A DNA stretch of 64,000 nt from Rubricoccus sp963708165 (GCA_963708165.1 OY970187.1:1550001-1614000); one strand, 5' to 3'. Numbered from the stretch's first letter, positions 53,939-63,262 are shown. Made by a program: numbers and translations. The notes: generated from the letters alone by a model not told the origin.

Positions 53939-55558
53939 TTACTCGCCCAGAATGCGGCGGTAGCGCGCGTCGTCGGCCAGGACTTCGAGGGCGCGGTCCA
54001 ACACCGGGTCGCCGTCCAAGAGCGTCTCCGCGAGGTTGGCCTGATCGAGATAGCGCGAGAGGATCTCCTGGCGCAGGCGGGCACGGAGGCGCGGCGCGTG
54101 GCGCTCGAAGTCGCGGCCCTTCTCGCGCGCGACGGCGCGCTTGAGCGCGGTGATCTCGCCAGAGGCCTCGTACCCCGCCTTCTCGATGGCCTCGGCCATC
54201 ACGTCGGCCTCGCGCTCAGCTTCGGTGCGGTATTCCAAACCGTCGCCCTCGGCGAAGCGGCGGAAGTCAGCCAGCAGGCGGTCGTCGATGGCGAAGCCGC
54301 GCGGGAGCGTGGCGTTGCCGGCGCGGTAGCGGTTGGCGAAGCGCAGGAACGCGGCGCTGCGCACGAGCGCTTGTTCCAGGTCGCTCTCGGCGCCCAGCCC
54401 GACAGCTTCGTCCGGGTCCACGCCGCCGCCCGAGCGCACCGTGCGGCCTCTGGCGGTGGTAAACGTCTGCCGCGCGGCGTCGTCCACGCCAGAGGCCGTC
54501 TCGCCTTGCTGGTAGTCCACGGACTGAATGCTGCGGCCGGAGGGCGTGTAGTACCGCGAAACGGTGACCTTGAGCGCCGTGCCGTACGGCATCGGCCGCA
54601 CGACTTGGACGAGGCCTTTTCCAAAGCTGCTCTCGCCCACGATCACGGCGCGGTCGTGGTCCTGCAGCGCGCCCGCCACGATCTCGCTCGCGCTCGCGCT
54701 GCGCCCGTCGATGAGAACCGCCAGAGGCAGGTCGGGCGCCAGAGGCGTGTCTTGCGTGGCGTACCCGCGCACAGTCCCCGAGGACCGCCCTCGCGTGCTC
54801 ACGACGGGCGTGTCGCGCGGCATAAACAGGCCCACGATGTCGACCGACTGTTCCAACAGACCACCGGGGTTGCCGCGCAGATCGAGCACGAGCGCGCTCA
54901 ACTCGCCTCTGGCGCGGAGGCTATCGATGCCGCCACGGACCTGCGCGGCGGACTCGTAGAGAAACTGCTCCAGGCGGATGTAGCCCACGCCGTCGGCGAC
55001 GAACGTGGCGGCGCTCACGTCGCTTTTCTCGGCCTCCGTGCGGACGAGTACGAAGCGGATGGCGCCGCCTTCGCCCTCGCGCTCGGCCTCCAGTTCGAGC
55101 GTCGAGCCCGGCTCGCCGCGCAAGAGGCCTCTGGCGGAGGCGTCGTCCAGCGTGGCCGCGTCGCGGCCCGCGAGCGAGAGGATGCGGTCGCCGACGCGCA
55201 CGCCCTGCCGCTCGGCGGGGCCGTTTTCTTCCAAGCCTGTGACGACGAGCGCGCCGCCGCGCTGCGCGACCGCGAGTCCCGCGCCGCCCACATCGCCTGA
55301 CTGCTGCAGGCGGCCTGCGCTCGTAATCGCCTCGTCATAAAACACGGTGTACGGGTCCAGCGATTGGATCATCGCGCTGATCCCGGTCCGCATCAGCTGC
55401 TCGGCGTCGACCGGGTCCACGTACTCGCCCGCGAGGGTCTGGTATAGCTCGGCGAAGAGGCTGAAGTTCTTGCGGACGGCAAAGAGGTCGGCCTCCTGAG
55501 CATCCGCACCCTGAGGCCAGAGCATGAGAACGGCGAGGAGGAGCGGTAGGCGGCGCAC
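53939..55558 (-). CDS. S41 family carboxyl-terminal processing protease
   Basis: 539 residues from GTG 55558 (VRRLPLLLAVLMLWPQGADAQ, signal peptide). A PDZ domain (GAGLAVAQRGGALVVTGLEENGPAERQGVRVGDRILSLAG) is followed by the S41 core: VGYIRLEQFLYESAAQ, LVLDLRGNPGGLLEQSVDIVGLF, the catalytic Ser in DGRSASASEIVAGAL and Lys in GESSFGKGLVQ. A 150-residue helical C-terminal part follows. CtpA/Prc-like enzymes trim or degrade periplasmic proteins. Length and domain order are normal. Confidence 0.95.
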   Translation of the reverse strand: MRRLPLLLAVLMLWPQGADAQEADLFAVRKNFSLFAELYQTLAGEYVDPVDAEQLMRTGISAMIQSLDPYTVFYDEAITSAGRLQQSGDVGGAGLAVAQRGGALVVTGLEENGPAERQGVRVGDRILSLAGRDAATLDDASARGLLRGEPGSTLELEAEREGEGGAIRFVLVRTEAEKSDVSAATFVADGVGYIRLEQFLYESAAQVRGGIDSLRARGELSALVLDLRGNPGGLLEQSVDIVGLFMPRDTPVVSTRGRSSGTVRGYATQDTPLAPDLPLAVLIDGRSASASEIVAGALQDHDRAVIVGESSFGKGLVQVVRPMPYGTALKVTVSRYYTPSGRSIQSVDYQQGETASGVDDAARQTFTTARGRTVRSGGGVDPDEAVGLGAESDLEQALVRSAAFLRFANRYRAGNATLPRGFAIDDRLLADFRRFAEGDGLEYRTEAEREADVMAEAIEKAGYEASGEITALKRAVAREKGRDFERHAPRLRARLRQEILSRYLDQANLAETLLDGDPVLDRALEVLADDARYRRILGE

Positions 55559-55743
55559 AGAGTGTCGGGGCGGGGAGGTGCAAGATCGAACGCGGCGCAG
55601 GGCGCGTTTCGTTCGGTGGCCCCAACATCCATCACCCGCCGTCCCATCGTAGTCCCACCGTAGGGGCGTATCGCATACGCCCCTACCGAGCACCGTGGTT
55701 GGCCCTCCTCGCCAGAGGCCGACGCCTGCCCCGATCCCGGGCG

Positions 55744-58700
55744 CTACCGCACGACCGTGAACCGCTGCACCGCGCGCTCCGCACCGCTCGCGAGCACGAC
55801 CGCATAGACACCCGGCGCCAAGCCTCTGGCGTCCAGTGCTGTCTCGTGCGCGCCCGATGCCTGCGGGCCTCTGGCGAGAACCGCGACCTCGCGGCCGAGC
55901 GCGTCTACGACCGTGAGCCGCACCGTTCCGGCGTCCGCAAGCGTGTACGCGACGCGAACTGACGTGCGGGCGGGGTTGGGCGCAGGGGCATCGAGCGCGA
56001 AGCCCGCCAGAGGCGCGAGGTGCGTATCCGTCGCCAGAGGCGCGAGGACGACGGCGAACCGCGCCGCCTCTGGCGAGGCGATCCGAAGTGGTGCCGCGGA
56101 TGGCGCGCCCGAGGTTTTCGCGGCGCCCGCAATGCCGCTGGCGCCAGAGGCCGCCAGGATCAGAGAGCCCGAGGCCGTGAGATCATGCGAGGCGCCAGTC
56201 TCACGGTCGAGCAGCGTCGCGCTCCACCCGTCGAGCGCCAGAGGCTCCCAGGCGAGCACGGCCGCCTCTGGCGACGCGGCGAAAACGGGGACCTCGGCCT
56301 CGCCGGGGACCGCCGCGACGGCCAGCGCCATCTCCGAGCCGGGCACACCTGCGACGAGGCGTACGCTGCTCGTGCCGAGTGCGGGCGCGTCGTGCGCGTC
56401 CAGGCCGAGCGAGGCCCCGTCTTGCACGGCGATGGCGAGCGTGGCCGAGCGGTCACCGGCCTCTGGCGAGAGCGTCAGGCGGACGTGCGGGCGGAGCGCT
56501 GGGTCGTCGCCAGAGGCCGTCTTGCCGTGCAATCGGGATGTTTCCGTCCGCGCGCCCGTCCGCGCAGAGGCGGGTGCGACGAGCTGCGCGCTCTCGCCTC
56601 TGGCGTAGACGAAGAAGCCCTGGCCGGGTGGGATTACGCCGCTGATGAGCGAGCCGCCCACGCCGGGCGTCCACGTGCGGTAGTCGCCCAGGCCGGTCTC
56701 GGGGTCCACGTTGAAGCCGGGGTCGTAGACGTAGACCGTCTCGAACACCTGCTGCTTGGTCCAGCCCGGCGCGTCCCAGCGCAAGCCCTCGTCGTACGGG
56801 TTGCCGAGCAGGTTGCCGCCGGGCGTCGGCGCGTCGGGCGTGAACTGAATGCCGAAGTCGTGATCGGTCGCCAGAGGCGTGCCCGTGGCCGTCACGGTCT
56901 TGGGAAAGGTGCCTTGCGTGCCGTTGGTGAACGGGTCGTCGTCCTCGAAGAGGTAGGCCCAGAAGCCGCGCCCGCTGGGCACGGTCGCGCCCGGCAGCGG
57001 GTACGTGCTGTCGCTCTCGTCGTACAGGAACACGTTGGCGAAGCCGCCCGAGCCGTCCTCGTCGATGTCCGCGCCGGGGTAGCCCGCGGTGTAGACCGCT
57101 TCGAGGAAGCCCGGCGTGACCGTGCCGTCCGCGTCGCTGCCGCCCAGCGCGAGGCCGGGAAACGGCACGGCGAGCATCCGCCAGCCCGCGGCGCCGCTAA
57201 ACGTCAGCGCCAGAGGCCCGCTCGCCTCTTCCCGTCCCGCCTCTGGCGGAGGTAGAGCGATTGGGGATCCAGCCCCGTCTGGTTTGTGCCCTCGATGTAT
57301 GGGCCGGTGTTGCTGAAAAACGGGCCGTCATCGCTCACCTGCCCCTGCACGCCGATGGCGTAGTTCTGCGCCGTCGGCGGCTTCTCGATGACCGCGAGGC
57401 CGCCGTTCATGTCCACGTTCCACGCCACACAGTTGGCGCACGACCAGCCGTGGCCGGTCCCGTAGTTGCCTCGGTTGCCGAGGTGCAGGCGGCTGAAGAA
57501 GTAGAAGTTGGTCGTCGGCGCGCCGAACTCCTGATGGTTGTCGTAGAGCAGTCCCAGGCCCCAGCGCCGGTGCCCCTCGCTCGCCGCCAGAGCGTCCGTG
57601 GACGTGTTCTGCAGGAACACGATGCCCGAGTCAAAGGCCTCGCCGTTGGCGACATAGGCGTGGCGGGCGTTTGTGGCCACGTTGCCGCGGAAGAGCACGA
57701 GTTGCGACTGCAGCACCTCGAAGTTGTACCGGCGGCTGCCGGTGTTCTGCGAGTGCGGCTGCAGCGCTTCGCAGCCAGTCACCGTCACGTAGCGCGAGTC
57801 CAGCACGCTAAAGCCCGCGTGCCAGAAGTGGAGCGCGGCCACGCCAGAGGCCCACGCGTTTTCCACCCCGTCGAAGACGACCGCGTCGCGCGCGTGCGTC
57901 TCCGAGGTCTCGGATTCGGTCGCGATCTCGATGCGAAGGTCCTCCACGCCGACCTGCTCGATCACGCCGGTCACGTCGCGGTGGTACACGCGCGACTGCG
58001 AGAGCGAGCGGTCCAGACGTGCAAACGTGGGCGCGTCCATCGTTAGCTCGGTTCCGCTGATCTCCGTGATGGTCCGCGCGAAGCCGATGTTGATCTCCCC
58101 TACCTGCCAGTCCGGGTCGGAACCGGTGCCGCCACCGCCCACCGCCGCGTTCCACTCGGCCGTCGCGGGATGCCAGATCACCACCTCGTCGCCCACGGCG
58201 AAGGCCTCTGGCGCGTCCACGTTGAGCGTCCGCGACGCCAGAGGCACGACGGCGTCGGTTATGTCGGCGCCCGGCTGCGAGGTGTCCTCGCGCAGCAGGA
58301 ATGGCCGCGACGATCCGCTCAGCTTGACCACCGGCGCCGTGCTCGTGCCGCGCCGCGCGAGCAGCGTTCCGCCGAAGACGAGCGGCTGCCGTCCCGCTCC
58401 TCGCAGGACGACGCCAGAGGCCCGGATGAGCAGCGTGCCGTCGATCTCGAACGTGCCCGCCTCCAGCGCGACGGCGCCGCGGAAGCCTCTGGCGTCGGGC
58501 GCGAGCGCGGCGACGGCGTCCAGCGCGGCCTGGATGCGCGCCGTGTCGTCCTCGTCGTCGGCATCGGGCGCGACGGTGAGGGCTGTCGGCACAGCTGGAA
58601 GCGCGGCGCCCTGGCGGTAGCCCGCGTCGGCGAAGTCGGGGACGCGGTTGCCCTCGGCGTCCGTCACGTAGGCGAGGCGGCCGTCCGCACCTTCGGAGAC

Positions 58701-58784
58701 GATGGCAGATTCCCACTGCGCGCGCGCAGGACTGGACAGCAGGACGAGCGCAGCGAGAGCAGCGCAGAGGCGGGAGACGTTCAC
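55744..58784 (-). pseudogene. Secreted beta-helix (pectate-lyase-like) protein with T9SS sorting domain, one frameshift
   Basis: From GTG 58784: signal VNVSRLCAALAALVLLSSPARAQ; a Pectate_lyase_3-type start (DDTARIQAALDAVAAL, GFRGAVALEAGTFEIDGTLLI, VVLRGAGRQPLVFGG); beta-helix coils with VTVTGCEALQPHSQNTGSRRYN and GLLYDNHQEFGAPTTN. The frame stops at 57204, but the protein continues in another frame with FSGAAGWRMLAVPFPGLALGG and ends in a T9SS sorting domain (APNPARTSVRVAYTL to ERAVQRFTVVR). One missing base near 57250 explains it; 3041 bases plus one gives 1013 residues. The break is in CTCCGCCAGAGGCGG, a motif copy. Probable surface polysaccharide-binding or degrading protein. Confidence 0.82.
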
Positions 58785-58899
58785 AGAGCCGAGCGGTGGG
58801 GACCACCGGTATCGGCACATCACTCCCACACATCAAGCCGCCTCTGGCGGCCTGAATGCAGATAAGCGGTGTCAAGACCTCCTGGCGTCTCGCCAGAGG

Positions 58900-59844
58900 C
58901 TATCCCGCGGCCTTGCGCGCGGCTTCCTCCGCGAGTTCGATCTTCTCGCGGCGGAGCCTCTGGCGCTCGACAAATCCCGCGAGCAAAATGGCGAGTTCGT
59001 AGAGCGCCAGTAGTGGGATCGCGAGCAGAATCTGGCTCAGCGGGTCGGGCGGCGTAAAGAGCGCGCCCAGCACCAGGATGATGATGAATGCATACTTGCG
59101 GCCCGTCTTGAGCACTGCGGCGGTCACAATGCCCGCCTTGGCCAAAAACGTCACCACGACCGGAAGCTCGAACAGCAGGCCCGCGCCGAACGCCCACGTG
59201 AGCACCATCGAGAAGTAGCGCGAGATGTCGAACTCGTTGGTGATCGACTCCGAGACCTCGAACTGCGCGAAAAACTGCAGCGCGATGGGCGTGATGATGA
59301 GGTAGCCGAAGCTCACGCCTGCCACGAAAAAGAACGTCGCGAAGACCGCCGAGAAGCGCATGCCGTTGCGCTCCGAGGGATAGAGCGCGGGCTCGACAAA
59401 CTTCCAGACCTGATAGAGAATGATGGGGCTTCCCAGCACCAACCCGACCGCCAGAACCGTCCCAAAGAAGGCGAAAAACTGCCCCGTGATGGTCCGGTTC
59501 TGCAGCACGATGTCGACCGCGCTCAGCCGCAGCGCGTCGTACATGTAGAAGTCTGCGCGCGTGGGCGCGAGCAGGATCTCGTCGAGAATCCAGTCGGTGA
59601 AAAACAAGCACCCGATCACACAGACCAGCACCCCGCCGATGCCTTTGAAGATGCGCCAGCGCAGCTCTTCGAGGTGATCCAAAAACGGCATCTCGGCCGT
59701 CGTGGGCGAGGGGTCGCGGCGCGCTGTGCCGGTCGGCAGGCCGATCACGGGCGCGAGCACCGTGTTTGCGCCGTCATTGCCGGCCTCTGGCGTGGCGATG
59801 CGCCCGCCAGAGGCTGATGCGCCAGAGGCCGCGTCGTCTGCCAT
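58900..59844 (-). CDS. tatC: Sec-independent protein translocase TatC
   Basis: 314 residues from ATG 59844. Hallmarks: MPFLDHLEELRWRIFKGIGG, the cytoplasmic loop VGLVLGSPIILYQVWKFVEPALYPSERN, FAQFEVSESITNEFDISRYFSMVLTWAFGAGLLFELPVVV and PPDPLSQILLAIPLLALYELAILL; six transmembrane helices. TatC recognises twin-arginine signals and forms the Tat translocon with TatA/B, which are not in this window. The first 50 residues are an unconserved, partly motif-coded extension. Four bases separate the upstream gene end from the start. Confidence 0.96.
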   Translation of the reverse strand: MADDAASGASASGGRIATPEAGNDGANTVLAPVIGLPTGTARRDPSPTTAEMPFLDHLEELRWRIFKGIGGVLVCVIGCLFFTDWILDEILLAPTRADFYMYDALRLSAVDIVLQNRTITGQFFAFFGTVLAVGLVLGSPIILYQVWKFVEPALYPSERNGMRFSAVFATFFFVAGVSFGYLIITPIALQFFAQFEVSESITNEFDISRYFSMVLTWAFGAGLLFELPVVVTFLAKAGIVTAAVLKTGRKYAFIIILVLGALFTPPDPLSQILLAIPLLALYELAILLAGFVERQRLRREKIELAEEAARKAAG

Positions 59845-59848
59845 CTCG

Positions 59849-60463
59849 CTACGCGTTGTCGCCCGAGGTGTCGCCGCTGGTGCCTGTCGCGCGGGCGCCC
59901 TCGCGGAGGTTGAGCTCCAGGAGAGACTCGACCCACAGGCCATCGTTTTCCAGGCGCGCGCGCCCGCCACTCCACGTGAAGTTGAACAGCGTCACCGCGC
60001 CCGCCACGCGGAAGCCGTCGTTGCGCAGCAGCGAGACCGCGCGGGCGGCGCTGCGGCCGCTGTTGAGAATGTCGTCCATCAGCGCGATGGGCTGGCTACG
60101 GTCCAGCGGGCCCTCTACCAGGCGGCGGCGGCCGTACGCTTTGCGCCTCTCGCGGATGAAGCCGCCCTTAAACGGACGCTCCGGCGTGCCGTGCGTGAGC
60201 ACGGAACAGACGAGCGGAAACGCGCCGTAGCCGAAGCCTGCCACCTGCGTGATGCCTCTGGCGCGAAGCCGTTCGGCGAGCACGCCGCCAGCTTCCTCGA
60301 ACACCTCGCCATCAAGCATAGGCGTGCGCGTGTCGAGCAGCCAGCCGATGGGCTGACCGCGCGGGTCCGTGATGGTCTCGTCCTCGCGGCGGACCAGCGC
60401 GCTCTTGTAGAGCGTGTGCCCGAGGCGAGCGAGGGCGGATTCGGGGACCGGGTCGGAGGGCAT
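59849..60463 (-). CDS. Phosphoribosyltransferase, PyrE-like
   Basis: 204 residues from ATG 60463. Type I PRTase pattern: LGHTLYKSALVRREDETITDPRGQPIGWLLDTR at the front is orotate-PRTase-like, and the PRPP loop IALMDDILNSGRSAARAVSLL is the D-D-x-x-x-x-G hallmark. An internal basic flexible-loop region (ERPFKGGFIRERRKAYG) corresponds to the catalytic loop. It probably makes a nucleotide from PRPP and a base; orotate is the best guess but another substrate is possible. It lies directly upstream of tatC on the same strand. Confidence 0.78.
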   Translation of the reverse strand: MPSDPVPESALARLGHTLYKSALVRREDETITDPRGQPIGWLLDTRTPMLDGEVFEEAGGVLAERLRARGITQVAGFGYGAFPLVCSVLTHGTPERPFKGGFIRERRKAYGRRRLVEGPLDRSQPIALMDDILNSGRSAARAVSLLRNDGFRVAGAVTLFNFTWSGGRARLENDGLWVESLLELNLREGARATGTSGDTSGDNA

Positions 60464-60746
60464 GATCGGGGAAGGACGGGCAACCAGGGGAGCGGCGAGA
60501 TCCACCAAACCGCCAGAGGCCAGCTTGGGAGCCGAAGAACGGCGCCGCGCGCACGAAAGTACGCCACGGCTCCGCCAGGGATTCAGGCAACCGACGTGCC
60601 CCTGGCGGCGCGGCGCGTGGTGCCGCGCGAGAGGGGAATCCTAGCGCGACGCCAGAGGCCTCTGGCGCACGGCGCGTCCCGGCCCTTCGCGGCACCGGAG
60701 GTCATAGGACGTGGTGTTTAGTCTCGCGCGTTCTGCTTCTGGCGCT

Positions 60747-61025
60747 CTACGCCGCCTCTGGCGCCAGAGGCTCGCCCACGAGATACAGTTTGCCCCGCGA
60801 AAGATCGGCTCCTGAGCCCCACTCGATGCCACCACCGCCGTTAACAGTCGTGACACGCCGAAACTCGTGCTCGTCCCGCAACTTTTGGAACACGCCCATA
60901 TCCAAGAACGGTCGGCAGTCCACGCGCTTGACCTCGCCAGAGGCGAACGTGACGCGGAGCACGTGACCTGGGAGCGTCTCCACGTGCGTCACGCGAGGAG
61001 CAAGAGCGGTGGGAGTTTTCGTCAT
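60747..61025 (-). CDS. DUF2442 protein
   Basis: 92 residues from ATG 61025. HVETLPGHVLRVTFASGEVKRVDCRPFLDMGVFQKLRD, then FRRVTTVNGGGGIEWGSGADLSRGKLYLVG is the DUF2442 pattern. The start overlaps the stop of the preceding DUF4160 gene (ATGA), so the two are translationally coupled. The pair is often found together and is suspected to be a toxin-antitoxin-like module. The last residues PLAPEAA are encoded by an 18-bp motif palindrome and the stop follows within it. Confidence 0.88.
   Translation of the reverse strand: MTKTPTALAPRVTHVETLPGHVLRVTFASGEVKRVDCRPFLDMGVFQKLRDEHEFRRVTTVNGGGGIEWGSGADLSRGKLYLVGEPLAPEAA
60754..60771. repeat. 18-bp motif palindrome forming the C-terminus of the DUF2442 gene
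   Basis: Perfect GCCTCTGGCGCCAGAGGC preceded by CTACGCC, the same context as at 61304-61321. Confidence 0.95.
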
Positions 61026-61291
61026 GCCAACGGTTTGATCTTCTGTGGGGGCTGTCCTTCGACGGCAGCCGCCCACGCCTGTTTCAGCTCGGCTTCTCTC
61101 AGCACGGCCCACGCCTTGACCAGCTTCTCCTTTTTCGAGGGCAGAGACCCGGCGAGCACTTCAGCTTCTGGAATACTGATCACGACCTCGTCCCCTGCAT
61201 ACTCCGCATGAAAGTGCGGAGCATGATGAACCCCCTGGTCGAGGTAATAGATGTAAATGGCGATGCCGAAGAACTCAGAGATACGTGGCAT
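61022..61291 (-). CDS. DUF4160 protein
   Basis: 89 residues from ATG 61291. MPRISEFFGIAIYIYYLDQGVHHAPHFHAEYAGDEVVISI is the diagnostic DUF4160 opening, with the HHAPHFHA His cluster, followed by LVKAWAVLREAELKQAWAAAV. The His-rich site could bind metal or act in catalysis; no activity is established. Upstream member of the coupled pair with DUF2442 and immediately downstream of the glyA end region, all on the minus strand. Confidence 0.9.
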   Translation of the reverse strand: MPRISEFFGIAIYIYYLDQGVHHAPHFHAEYAGDEVVISIPEAEVLAGSLPSKKEKLVKAWAVLREAELKQAWAAAVEGQPPQKIKPLA

Positions 61292-61296
61292 CTGGC

Positions 61297-62625
61297 CTAC
61301 GCCGCCTCTGGCGCCAGAGGCGCGAGGCCCAACTCGGCGATGTCGTAGAGCGGGTGCTCGGCGGCCATCGCGTGGACCTCGCCACGCACGGCCTCGGCCT
61401 CGCTGCCGCCAGAGGCGATCACGCGGTCGATAAGCTCCGCTACGCGGCGGAAGTCCTCGGCGGTGAAGCCGCGGGTGGTCATGGCGGGGGCGCCGAGGCG
61501 GATGCCGCTGGTCACGAACGGGCTCTCGGGGTCGCCGGGGACCATGTTTTTGTTGACCGTGATGTCGGCCTCGCCCAGCCACGCTTCGGCGTCTTTGCCG
61601 GTGACGCCCTTGGCGCGGAGGTCGATGAGGCAGAGATGGTTGTCCGTCCCGCCGCTGACCACGCCGTAGCCGAGCTCCAGCATGGTCTCGGCCATAGCCT
61701 GCGCGCCCGCGACGGTCTGGCGCTGATACGTCTCGAACTCAGGCTTGAGCGCCTCACCATAGGCCACGGCTTTAGCCGCGATGCAGTGCATCAGCGGACC
61801 GCCGATCGTGCCGGGGAAGACAGCACTGTCCAGGTCTTGCCCGGTGCTCTTGGGGGTGCCGTTGCGGAACGTGGCGCCAGAGGGAGAGGGGGCATCTCTG
61901 CCGACGAGCAGCATACCTCCGCGCGGGCCGCGGAGCGTCTTGTGCGTGGTCGTGCTGACGACGTGCGCGTGCGGCAATGGATCGTTGAGCACGCCCGCGG
62001 CGATGAGGCCTGCGGTGTGCGCCATGTCGACCCACAGGATCGCGCCCACTTCGTCTGCGATCTCGCGCATGGCGGCGTAGTCGAAGTCGCGCGAGTACGC
62101 GCTCGCGCCGACGCTGAGCATCCGCGGCTGCACCTCTTTCGCTTTCGCGCGGACGTGGTCCATGTCGATGCGTCCCGCCAGAGGCCCGTCGGTTTCCACG
62201 CCGTAGAAGTGCGCGTCGTAGAGCTTGCCGGAGAAGTTGACCGGGCTGCCGTGCGTGAGGTGTCCGCCGTGGGCGAGGTCGAGGCCTAGGAGCCGGTCGC
62301 CGGGGTCCATGAACGCGAGGTAGATGGCCTGGTTGGCCGTCGCGCCGGAGTGCGGCTGCACGTTGACCCAGTCGGCGCCGAAGAGCTGTTTGGCGCGCTC
62401 GCGCGCGAGGTCTTCCACCACATCCACTTCCTCGCAGCCGCCGTAGTAGCGTTTGCCGGGCAGGCCCTCGGCGTACTTGTTGGTCAGCGGGCTGCCAATG
62501 GCCTGCAGCACGGCGGGGCTGACGAAGTTTTCGGAGGCGATGAGTTCGAAGCCGTCGTTCTGGCGTTCCACCTCGCGGTGGATGGACTGAAAGACCTCGG
62601 GATCCTGGCTCTGAAGCGCGTGCAT
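61297..62625 (-). CDS. glyA: Serine hydroxymethyltransferase
   Basis: 442 residues from ATG 62625. A PLP enzyme interconverting serine and glycine with tetrahydrofolate. Motifs: GFELIASENFVSPAVLQAIGSPLTNKYAEGLPGKRYYGGCE, NVQPHSGATANQAIY, ILWVDMAHTAGLIAAG, the PLP Lys in VVSTTTHKTLRGPRGGMLL, and GIRLGAPAMTTRGF. Length is normal apart from the C-terminal APLAPEAA, encoded by a motif palindrome identical to that in the neighbouring DUF2442 gene. With sdaA and ridA this makes three serine-linked genes in the window. Confidence 0.97.
   Translation of the reverse strand: MHALQSQDPEVFQSIHREVERQNDGFELIASENFVSPAVLQAIGSPLTNKYAEGLPGKRYYGGCEEVDVVEDLARERAKQLFGADWVNVQPHSGATANQAIYLAFMDPGDRLLGLDLAHGGHLTHGSPVNFSGKLYDAHFYGVETDGPLAGRIDMDHVRAKAKEVQPRMLSVGASAYSRDFDYAAMREIADEVGAILWVDMAHTAGLIAAGVLNDPLPHAHVVSTTTHKTLRGPRGGMLLVGRDAPSPSGATFRNGTPKSTGQDLDSAVFPGTIGGPLMHCIAAKAVAYGEALKPEFETYQRQTVAGAQAMAETMLELGYGVVSGGTDNHLCLIDLRAKGVTGKDAEAWLGEADITVNKNMVPGDPESPFVTSGIRLGAPAMTTRGFTAEDFRRVAELIDRVIASGGSEAEAVRGEVHAMAAEHPLYDIAELGLAPLAPEAA
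61304..61321. repeat. 18-bp motif palindrome forming the C-terminus of glyA
   Basis: Perfect GCCTCTGGCGCCAGAGGC; encodes the final residues of SHMT just before its stop at 61297-61299. Confidence 0.95.
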
Positions 62626-62765
62626 GGCGGGGCGTGCGGTGTGGATGCCCCGAAGGTATGCCTGATGGCCTCTGGCGTGCTCCGGCACCGTGCGGCACGG
62701 CCTCGGGCGCCAGAGGCTACACCTGGCCTGTCTTGACCCTGTACCGGCCCGGCTAGCGCCAGAGG

Positions 62766-63164
62766 CTAGCGCGCGAGCTGGTCGCGGAGGAGCGACTGCA
62801 GATCCTCCGGCTGCTTGAGCGGAAAGAACTGGCCGGCGGCACCCAGGAATACCCACTCGCCCTCGGGGCGGCGGCCGTTGAGGTCGAGCGTGTAGGTGCT
62901 CGCGACGCCGTAGCTCTCGCGCTCGAAGCGGCTACTCGCCTCGCGGCCCGCGGCGCGGCCCGCAGCATCACCGACCTCGCGGCCCAGGCGTCCAGTCAGA
63001 AAGCCCATCGCGCCGCCAGCGGCCCTGCCCGCCTCTTCCCCCGCGTCGCCGGCGACGGTTCGGATCTCGTCGGTGAGGAAGACTGCGAACTGGTCCTCGT
63101 TGGGGTTGAACCACCAGAGGACGAGGAGGAGCGTGCCGATCAGCACGGGAAGGATGAAGCGCAT
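62766..63164 (-). CDS. Hypothetical membrane-anchored protein
   Basis: 132 residues. One N-terminal helix (MRFILPVLIGTLLLVLWWF) is followed by NPNEDQFAVFLTDEI, a pattern reminiscent of DUF4359-like proteins that start with a helix and an NP-x-x-x-x-(Y/F) motif. A Gly/Ala-rich amphipathic middle (GEEAGRAAGGAMGFLTGRLG) and a C-terminal sandwich-like part ending in GEWVFLGAAGQFFPL follow. No function can be assigned. Motif copies occur only outside the gene ends. Confidence 0.6.
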   Translation of the reverse strand: MRFILPVLIGTLLLVLWWFNPNEDQFAVFLTDEIRTVAGDAGEEAGRAAGGAMGFLTGRLGREVGDAAGRAAGREASSRFERESYGVASTYTLDLNGRRPEGEWVFLGAAGQFFPLKQPEDLQSLLRDQLAR

Positions 63165-63202
63165 GGGGGGTTTAGGCGAGTGAGCCCGGGTCTTAAGAAT
63201 CG

Positions 63203-63220
63203 GCCTCTGGCGCCAGAGGC
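63203..63220. repeat. 18-bp motif palindrome upstream of the hypothetical gene
   Basis: Perfect GCCTCTGGCGCCAGAGGC in the gap between two minus-strand genes, 43 bp after the DUF4159 gene end. Confidence 0.95.
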
Positions 63221-63262
63221 TTAAATGCTCGGGAGATGCGGCGCGCTGTAGAGGCGGCGCGC

